From Pseudanabaena sp. Chao 1811 (GTDB lineage Bacteria; Cyanobacteriota; Cyanobacteriia; Pseudanabaenales; Pseudanabaenaceae), in assembly GCF_027942295.1 (NCBI RefSeq), contig NZ_CP101416.1:2272001-2336000 (forward strand): a stretch of 64,000 nucleotides of DNA, written 5' to 3'. Each line of letters opens with the position of its first letter. Positions within the stretch are counted from its first letter, which is position 1. The translations under genes were made by a program, and so were the position numbers. This document shows, piece after piece, positions 58,427 through 64,000 of this stretch. Below the pieces are notes generated by a model, which did not search any database, was not told the origin of the DNA, and saw only the letters and a program-made list of their open reading frames with translations.

Positions 58427-59440
58427 TCAAATGGTTTTCGTAATTATGGAGCGATCAAATACTTTGCCATCGGTAGCGATCGCTTTGGTGATGATTTTAT
58501 CTTGATAGACATCAAAAGTCATGAAGCTAAACTGTGAACTCACAAAAGCGGTTTGTGGCGATCGCCCGAATTTATATAAAGGTGCGCCGCCGCCGCCATT
58601 GACAATATAGGTCGTGCCATCAATAGGATTAAATCGCTCATAGCCGTGATCGTGACCGCAGAGATATAGTGGGACTTTGTGTTTGGCAAATATGGGCGCA
58701 AGCTTAGCCGCTAATTCGGGATTGCTACCATGTCTACCCGATGAGTACAGGGGATGATGTCCATAGACAATTTTCCAAGGGGCAGTGCTTTTAGCGAGTT
58801 GCTGATCGAGCCATGTAAGTTGTGCATCCCAAGGGGCATTGTTATTTGTATCGATCGCAAAGAATTCTACGGTTCCTTCGTTAACTTCACCTTTGGTGAA
58901 GGAATAGTAGCGATCTCTCATGTTAAAGGGTTTGTAATTAATCTGGTCTAGTCCATTGTTAGATTTAATAATGTCATGGTTGCCTAGCACTGCATAAAAT
59001 TTCACATTTTCTTTGAGCAATGGGGCATAGGGTTCTTCAAAATATGCCTTGGCTAATTTAATTTCGCCATAGGAATAAATGTTATCCCCTGCCATTAGTA
59101 CGAAGCCATAGGGCTTTTGCTGATAGGTGTCCCACATGGACTTAGCAACGGCAAACTGATCGGGGCTACCAAAGCCATTATCGGCGATCGCTGCAAATCT
59201 TAGTAGTGGCTCCTCCGTAGTCTCAAGGGTGATTTCTGCGTCTGAATTTACTTTTGCGTCAGCGATATTTGACGATTTAGCTATAGGGGATTGAGCAGTG
59301 GCTGGTTCGTATGAGGTCTGTTTTTGAGCTTTGGATTTGGCGATCGCATCATAAATCAAGGAACCAATGACGGGTACTCCAATCAATGCCCCACCGAATG
59401 TCAGTAAAAATTGACGGCGTTTCATAAAATTCTTTGACAT
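58427..59440 (-). CDS. Tat-exported metallophosphoesterase (purple acid phosphatase-like)
   Basis: A 337-residue calcineurin-fold phosphoesterase. The N-terminus MKRRQFLLTFGGALIGVPVIGSL is a twin-arginine-type signal, so the enzyme is probably periplasmic. A Ser/Thr-rich linker follows. The five metal-binding blocks are AAIADNGFG, VLMAGDNIYSYG, AVLGNHD, VYGHHPLYSSG and LCGHDHGYERF, as in acid phosphatase 5-like proteins. It could release phosphate from organic phosphate. Starts at 59440 or, more in line with Tat signals, at 59425. It precedes the gvp gene on the same strand. Confidence 0.87.
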   Translation of the reverse strand: MSKNFMKRRQFLLTFGGALIGVPVIGSLIYDAIAKSKAQKQTSYEPATAQSPIAKSSNIADAKVNSDAEITLETTEEPLLRFAAIADNGFGSPDQFAVAKSMWDTYQQKPYGFVLMAGDNIYSYGEIKLAKAYFEEPYAPLLKENVKFYAVLGNHDIIKSNNGLDQINYKPFNMRDRYYSFTKGEVNEGTVEFFAIDTNNNAPWDAQLTWLDQQLAKSTAPWKIVYGHHPLYSSGRHGSNPELAAKLAPIFAKHKVPLYLCGHDHGYERFNPIDGTTYIVNGGGGAPLYKFGRSPQTAFVSSQFSFMTFDVYQDKIITKAIATDGKVFDRSIITKTI

Positions 59441-59557
59441 CCTACTTGTACAAATCCCAATTTACCAAGAAATTTATGACAGAGGCTCTATTAAGTTACA
59501 GTAATGATTCTAATTTTTGAGTAAGATCATTATAGTTGTACCATTTGCTACGTTGCC

Positions 59558-60628
59558 ATGATTGCCAATACCTTGCCCAATTCCGCTAATAAAGTCCTAC
59601 CACTATTGGGGCGATCGCTATCTGAGCTGACGGAATGGGTGGAATCACAAGGTCAACCACGCTATCGAGGGAAACAGCTTTATGAATGGCTATATACAAA
59701 AGGGGCAAGAAATCTAGAAGATATTACAGTTTTCCCCAAAGCGTGGCGCGAACAATTTTCTCAAAACCCAACTGTGGAAATTGGGCGATCGCAGATTCAT
59801 CTCCATAAGCAAAGTCGCGATGGCACAGAGAAATTTCTTCTGCAATTAGCCGATGGTGAAATTGTCGAAACCGTTGGCATTCCCACCAGCAAGCGTTTAA
59901 CAGTTTGTGTCTCGACTCAGGTTGGTTGTCCGATGGCATGTGATTTTTGTGCCACAGGCAAAGGGGGATTTCGGCGCAACTTAGCCAAGCATGAAATTAT
60001 TGACCAAGTGCTGACGGTACAAGAGGTGATGCAGCAGCGCGTCAGCCATATCGTCTTCATGGGTATGGGCGAGCCATTGCTGAATTTTGAGAACCTTGTT
60101 GGGGCAATCCATGTCATCAATAAAGATATTGGTATCGGTCAACGCAACATTACCGTTTCTACCGTTGGCATTCCCAATCAAATCCCCAGATTTGCCAAGG
60201 AACATCTCCAAGTAACGCTTGCAGTCAGCCTCCATGCCCCTAATCAACAGGTTCGTGCTCAAGTGATTCCTTCCGCCGATCGCTATCCGCTAGAAGCCCT
60301 AATGGATGATTGTCGTGAGTATGTGGAAATTACTGGTAGAAGAATTAGTTTTGAGTATACGCTTCTATCTGGAGTTAATGATTCTGCTGAACAGGCGCAG
60401 GAATTAGCACATTTAATTCGTGGCTTCCAAAGTCATGTAAATTTGATCCCCTATAATCCTGTCACTGATGCCGATTACAAACGCCCCAGCGAGAAGGCAA
60501 TTCAAACCTTTGTACAGGTGTTAGAAGATTACAAAATTGCGGTGAGTGTGCGCCGCACTAGGGGGCTAGAGTCAGATGCTGCTTGTGGACAGTTACGAGG
60601 ACAACATGAGAAGGCTTTAGCCAAATAA
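59558..60628 (+). CDS. rlmN: Dual-specificity RNA methyltransferase RlmN
   Basis: A 356-residue radical-SAM enzyme that methylates C2 of A2503 in 23S rRNA and A37 in some tRNAs. The N-terminal RNA-binding helix-hairpin ([18 protein letters not shown]) is followed by the [4Fe-4S] motif CPMACDFC with Cys124, Cys128 and Cys131. [40 protein letters not shown] and the catalytic C-terminal Cys343 in [10 protein letters not shown] complete the family set. Length is normal. Divergent from the phosphoesterase; convergent with the next gene across a hairpin. Confidence 0.96.
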   Translation: MIANTLPNSANKVLPLLGRSLSELTEWVESQGQPRYRGKQLYEWLYTKGARNLEDITVFPKAWREQFSQNPTVEIGRSQIHLHKQSRDGTEKFLLQLADGEIVETVGIPTSKRLTVCVSTQVGCPMACDFCATGKGGFRRNLAKHEIIDQVLTVQEVMQQRVSHIVFMGMGEPLLNFENLVGAIHVINKDIGIGQRNITVSTVGIPNQIPRFAKEHLQVTLAVSLHAPNQQVRAQVIPSADRYPLEALMDDCREYVEITGRRISFEYTLLSGVNDSAEQAQELAHLIRGFQSHVNLIPYNPVTDADYKRPSEKAIQTFVQVLEDYKIAVSVRRTRGLESDAACGQLRGQHEKALAK

Positions 60629-60660
60629 AAGAAATGAGGCGCTTTGCGCCTCACTTCTTT
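60628..60660. terminator. Hairpin between convergent genes
   Basis: AAAGAAATGAGGCGC and GCGCCTCACTTCTTT pair with one mismatch around a TTT loop. It overlaps the stops of rlmN (60628) and the minus-strand gene (60659), so it can act in both directions. Confidence 0.65.
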
Positions 60661-61324
60661 ACTCGGATGCAACTTCTACTTGCTCTTGTTCAGTCATAAA
60701 TTCTGGGGCGGGTAAAACTAGGCGATCGCTACACATTGACCGCAGCTTGTCTACAAATATTGAGGTCTCTGCTAACAAAGTCATATTTTCATAGGCAGAA
60801 CGATAGGCTTCTGAATATTCTGCTTTTAAATTTGTAGGTGAGGCTTGAGTAGATTTAGTTGTGCCTGAAGGTAAAGAAGCTAGACGCATAGGATATTTTG
60901 GGGACTTAGGTTGAGGAGCTGGAGCGATGGGAATACCTGCAATCTTGGAACGACGGGGGAATGGAATCGGCGCAGTAATCTTTTCGGCTGGAGCAAAGGG
61001 AGCTATTTCGGTAATTGGCACTTCACGAGTAGATGTACGTGGGGGCGTATAGTAAATTCGATCTTCATAAATTACCGCTACATCACCACATACCAATCGC
61101 TCAAATTCTCGGTTATAGCGACAGTTTGGTTCTCCTTTGCGTTCCCATAGCTGCAAAATTTGGCTTACGGAAATTGCTTTGTATCTGCCTTGAAACAATG
61201 ATTCGATGACAGCTTGGCGCACCCACTCAGGCTTAAACTTATTCCATGCACGAGTCAAATCATTGATGGTATATCCACCAAGATCAAAGCTGTAATGTTG
61301 CAAGAGGGCGATCGCAATTTCCAT
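60659..61324 (-). CDS. Conserved cyanobacterial protein of unknown function
   Basis: A 221-residue soluble protein. The first 90 residues (IAIALLQHYSFDLGGYTINDLTRAWNKFKPEWVRQAVIESLFQGRYKAISVSQILQLWERKGEPNCRYNREFERLVC) look like a compact helical domain with a pattern of short WH-like helices. The middle is Pro/Arg-rich and likely disordered (about 115-165). The last 50 residues form one or two helices (EAYRSAYENMTLLAETSIFVDKLRSMCSDRLVLP). I recognise similar proteins from other cyanobacteria but know no function. Monocistronic, flanked by hairpin structures. Confidence 0.6.
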   Translation of the reverse strand: MEIAIALLQHYSFDLGGYTINDLTRAWNKFKPEWVRQAVIESLFQGRYKAISVSQILQLWERKGEPNCRYNREFERLVCGDVAVIYEDRIYYTPPRTSTREVPITEIAPFAPAEKITAPIPFPRRSKIAGIPIAPAPQPKSPKYPMRLASLPSGTTKSTQASPTNLKAEYSEAYRSAYENMTLLAETSIFVDKLRSMCSDRLVLPAPEFMTEQEQVEVASE

Positions 61325-61471
61325 TGGGGCGACGTTAGCTCAAATTTTGTATCATAATCTTACATTTAAAATCAAGAAATTGGAAGAGTATGATTTAAAT
61401 CTTAGATTTACAGAGAAACGCAGATTGTCGCTTCAGTATTATTTTTAGTATTATTTCTTGTGATTTGCCTT

Positions 61472-61509
61472 CTATAAAAAACAGGCTAGTCAACGATGAC
61501 TAACCTGTT
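61472..61509 (-). terminator. Intrinsic terminator of the ycf35 unit
   Basis: On the minus strand AACAGGTTAGTC and GACTAGCCTGTT pair (one G-T pair, 6-nt loop; 61480-61509). They are followed by TTTTTTAT, a classic Rho-independent terminator 33 bp after the stop of the DUF1257 gene. The remaining interval 61325-61471 shows nothing else. Confidence 0.82.
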
Positions 61510-61542
61510 AATTTGCATAGTTAACTCGCAAGATTAGGCACC

Positions 61543-61893
61543 TTACTGCAAGACGAGTTTGACATTGGCATTGCTGAGACCAGGACGCTTCACTTCAGTC
61601 AGAGCCTTGTTAACAGCATACTTTTGGTTGATCGAATTGATCAGCTCAGTTTGGTTGTGCTTTTTGGCAACACCCCAAAGGTCAGCAATCAGGTCAAAAG
61701 AACCGTCAGCATTACGAGACCAGCCTAGATCATAGTCACCTTCAAGAGTTGCTACAATATCGGCACGGATGCGCTGGCTGTTATAGCCACGAACATCAGC
61801 TTCAGTATTAACGGTAATACCCAGATCGCGCAAAGACGACTTGAGGACTTCGGCATCAGTAATTTTTGTGCGAAGAGTGCTGAAATGAGACAT
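61543..61893 (-). CDS. ycf35: Ycf35 / DUF1257-family protein
   Basis: A 116-residue protein of the DUF1257 (Ycf35) family, conserved in cyanobacteria and some algal plastids. The typical wording is MSHFSTLRTKITDAEVLKSSLRDLGI, VRGYNSQRIRADIVATLEGDYDLGWSRNADGSFDLIADLWGVAKKHNQTELINSINQKYAVNK. No catalytic motif is visible and the function is unsettled. It probably belongs to one transcription unit with the Ycf46 gene upstream (188-bp gap) and ends at the terminator 61480-61509. Confidence 0.9.
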   Translation of the reverse strand: MSHFSTLRTKITDAEVLKSSLRDLGITVNTEADVRGYNSQRIRADIVATLEGDYDLGWSRNADGSFDLIADLWGVAKKHNQTELINSINQKYAVNKALTEVKRPGLSNANVKLVLQ

Positions 61894-62081
61894 AATAGTG
61901 TAGCTCCTGTAAATAATTGTTAATTCAAGTGTGAACTCAACGGTTAACTCAAACGGGAGACATAAGAGATTTGGTGGTTCTTAACTCTTATGTTAGCTGC
62001 TAGCCTAAAGATCTTTTGATAAGAGATTCTTTAGAATCTAGCCTTAACTCTGCTGCCTGCAAAAACAGCAGAATAAGCTTT

Positions 62082-63605
62082 TTAAAACTCCATACGCTGA
62101 TACTCAGCGACAGAAGTTGCGGCGGGTCTAGCCCGCATCCTTGCCCAGTCACGCAGAGCAGCAACCTGCTCAGTCATCGTGCGCGAGAGGGGAGTTGTCG
62201 ATTTCACAGCCGAAATGATGTCTAGCTGTGTAAACTCCCGATCTTGGGCAAAAGCTTCATACATGGCAGCAATTACTGCCTGTTCGATTTCCGCCCCCGA
62301 AAAACCATCGCTTACTTTTGATAGTTGCTCAAAATCGAATCTGTCTAATTTCTCAATATCTGGACGACGCTTGCACAGATGGATTTTAAAGATATCTCTG
62401 CGCTCTTCACCGTTAGGTAAGTCCACAAAGAAAAGCTCATCAAAACGCCCCTTGCGGAGAAATTCCCCTGGTAGCTTTTCAATACGATTGGCGGTTGCCA
62501 TCACAAATACAGGTGATTTTTTCTCCTGCATCCATGTCAGAAATGTACCAAAGATACGCGATGATGTGCCACCATCGGAATCTGCTGAACCTGCACCACC
62601 AGCAAAGGCTTTATCTAGTTCATCAATAAATAGAATCATTGGTGAAATCGACTCGGCAACTTTGAGGGCATTGCGTAAATTTGCTTCTGACTTACCTACA
62701 GTAGAACCATCATAAACGCGACCCATATCAAGGCGAATAAGTGGTAGCGACCATAGTCGAGCCGTGGTCTTGGCAATTAAGGATTTTCCACAACCAGGGA
62801 CTCCGAGAATCAGCATTCCCTTCGGTTGAGGTAATCCATAGTTTCTGGCTCTTTGGCTAAAGGCATTTGATCGCTGTTGCAACCAATGCTTTAACTCTTC
62901 AAGTCCCCCAACTCCATCCAAATCTTCCTCATCTTCGATATATTCGAGGATGCCATTGCGCCGAATTAATTGTTGTTTCTCGGAGAGAACAATATCAACT
63001 TCTTCTTCGGTCAATTTGCCATTAGTAACTTGAGCTTTGCGGTAAACCTTTTCGGCTTCATCTTGAGTTAGACCTAGGGTAGCTCTGACTAACTTCTCAC
63101 GGGTTTCCGCAGATATCTTCTTCGTGCGAACCTGTCCGAGTTGTTGGTCGAGAACTTCTTCGATCGCTTTAATATCTGGCAGAGGAAAATCAAGTACAAC
63201 GATGTCTTTCTCTAGTTCAACAGGAATTACTTGGATTGGCGACATCAAAATGATCGTTTTTTGAGTGCCTTTGAAGTTAGCAACTGCATCACGTAGACAA
63301 CGGACGGTTACTGGATGATCAAAGAAAGGATGCGCGTCTTTAAATATATAGATAGCAGGATCTTTTTGATCAGAGCGAATCACCCATTGCAAAGCCGCTT
63401 GGATCGACTCCGTATTGTGTTGGGCTGCTCCCGTTGCTTGACCATACTCAACAATGCCACGGGTCGAAGTCCATACGAACACTCGACGGATTGGCTTAAG
63501 TTGAGAAATGTTAGCGATCGCCCGTTCTGCTCTTTCTTCCTCTGGGGTGTTGAGGTAGATCAAGGGATATTGGGCTTGAATTAAAATGCTAAGTTGTTCT
63601 TGCAT
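62082..63605 (-). CDS. ycf46: Ycf46-type AAA ATPase
   Basis: A 507-residue AAA protein of the Ycf46 type known from cyanobacteria and red-algal plastids. The N-terminal 250 residues (SILIQAQYPLIYLNTPEEERAERAIANISQL, FIFKDAHPFFDHP-like segments) are an inactive-looking ATPase half. The C-terminal half has Walker A LGVPGCGKSLIAKTTA, Walker B ILFIDELDKAF, sensor-1 FVMATANRIEKLPGEFLRKGRFDELFFVDLP and the AAA lid (SDGFSGAEIEQAVIAAMYEAF). In Synechocystis the homologue slr0374 lies in a stress-responsive operon as I recall. It follows the ribbon-helix-helix gene by 72 bp. Confidence 0.9.
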   Translation of the reverse strand: MQEQLSILIQAQYPLIYLNTPEEERAERAIANISQLKPIRRVFVWTSTRGIVEYGQATGAAQHNTESIQAALQWVIRSDQKDPAIYIFKDAHPFFDHPVTVRCLRDAVANFKGTQKTIILMSPIQVIPVELEKDIVVLDFPLPDIKAIEEVLDQQLGQVRTKKISAETREKLVRATLGLTQDEAEKVYRKAQVTNGKLTEEEVDIVLSEKQQLIRRNGILEYIEDEEDLDGVGGLEELKHWLQQRSNAFSQRARNYGLPQPKGMLILGVPGCGKSLIAKTTARLWSLPLIRLDMGRVYDGSTVGKSEANLRNALKVAESISPMILFIDELDKAFAGGAGSADSDGGTSSRIFGTFLTWMQEKKSPVFVMATANRIEKLPGEFLRKGRFDELFFVDLPNGEERRDIFKIHLCKRRPDIEKLDRFDFEQLSKVSDGFSGAEIEQAVIAAMYEAFAQDREFTQLDIISAVKSTTPLSRTMTEQVAALRDWARMRARPAATSVAEYQRMEF

Positions 63606-63677
63606 ATAGTAATACAGAGGTTTACGCCTCCATCCTCACCTTGTCTACAGATAAATTAACGTCTAAGGTCTAGAAAT

Positions 63678-63995
63678 TCAGTTAACGGATACTAGCTCCT
63701 CGCCTGTGCTGTCAGCCTTACCAACAGTTACAGGTAGAGTCTGAGTACGATTGCCCCCGATCGCTAGCAAGTCACCATTACGGATTACGACTGTCTGAGA
63801 ACAGCTTGGACAGTTATAAGTTTGATGAGTATGCCCGATACCTGCGGACTCCACAATATCAGCATGGGCTAAGTAAAAGCTGATAGCCTTTTCTGCCAAG
63901 TCTGACATCGAATCACCATCAATAGCAGAGCGAATCTTAAGCTGCTGATGTAGTCGTTCGGGGAGATAAAAAGTTACCTTTTGCTTGTCTTGCAT
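63678..63995 (-). CDS. Ribbon-helix-helix-like small protein with a CxxC motif
   Basis: A 105-residue protein. Residues 6-45 (KVTFYLPERLHQQLKIRSAIDGDSMSDLAEKAISFYLAH) form a plain ribbon-helix-helix pattern, strand then two helices, as in CopG/Arc-type DNA-binding proteins. A short linker leads to YNCPSCSQTVVIRNGDLLAIGG, a single Cys-x2-Cys that could bind metal in a dimer. The tail is Thr/Val-rich. It is the first gene before ycf46 on the minus strand and could regulate that unit; this is inference. Its start is 5 bp from the window edge, so its promoter is outside. Confidence 0.72.
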   Translation of the reverse strand: MQDKQKVTFYLPERLHQQLKIRSAIDGDSMSDLAEKAISFYLAHADIVESAGIGHTHQTYNCPSCSQTVVIRNGDLLAIGGNRTQTLPVTVGKADSTGEELVSVN

Positions 63996-64000
63996 AGTGG

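Noticed and set aside
62049-62075. Hairpin TCTGCTG/CAGCAGA after ycf46 as a terminator
   Set aside because: The stem is only 7 bp and no U-run follows on the minus strand; readthrough into ycf35 is more likely.
1-64000. CRISPR arrays, tRNA or rRNA genes
   Set aside because: No regularly spaced direct repeats and no cloverleaf or rRNA-like stretch were seen; the only long direct repeat is the 1,087-bp gene duplication.

Overview
The window looks like a chromosome segment of a filamentous or unicellular freshwater cyanobacterium, possibly Pseudanabaena-like (the genus is a guess). The evidence is frequent HIP1 octamers (GCGATCGC) on both flanks, plastid/cyanobacterial gene families (Ycf35/DUF1257, Ycf46 AAA protein, DUF1997, four-cysteine Ser/Thr kinase) and two GvpF/L-type gas-vesicle proteins.

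Left flank (1-16.2 kb): a partial ABC-2 permease, an SGNH hydrolase, a TumE-like toxin-antitoxin pair, a Uma2 nuclease, PcrA/UvrD helicase, a membrane-anchored kinase, a bifunctional aldolase/dehydrogenase, a HicB-like/PIN pair whose PIN gene carries a nonsense codon, RidA, a class 3 lipase cut near its 3' end by a complete ISAs1-type insertion sequence, a conserved membrane protein, a DUF1997 protein and GvpL/F. The gaps are rich in palindromic MITE-like elements.

Centre (16.2-57.3 kb): one large surface-polysaccharide locus. A minus-strand arm (methyltransferase, asnB, glycosyltransferase, WbpI-like epimerase) diverges at about 21.3 kb from a plus-strand array of about 29 genes. Together they encode all five steps from UDP-GlcNAc to a UDP-2,3-diacetamido-mannuronic acid type sugar (WbpA, B, E, D, I). 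They also encode a second aminotransferase, four SDR epimerases, three AsnB-type amidotransferases, six methyltransferases, an N-formyltransferase, acyltransferases, two deacetylase-like proteins, a UGM-like flavoprotein, WbqC, glycosyltransferases and a Wzm/Wzt exporter with two ATPase genes. This points to an ABC-exported, heavily modified O-antigen-like or capsule glycan. The locus shows turnover: a 1,087-bp tandem duplication with one difference seen, a 13-codon asnB vestige, and a 20-kb stretch without HIP1 sites.

Right flank (57.4-64 kb): a second GvpF/L protein with a Tat-type metallophosphoesterase, RlmN, a cyanobacterial protein of unknown function, and a minus-strand ribbon-helix-helix, Ycf46 and Ycf35 set closed by a clear intrinsic terminator.

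All family names come from recognising motifs by eye; no database search was run.
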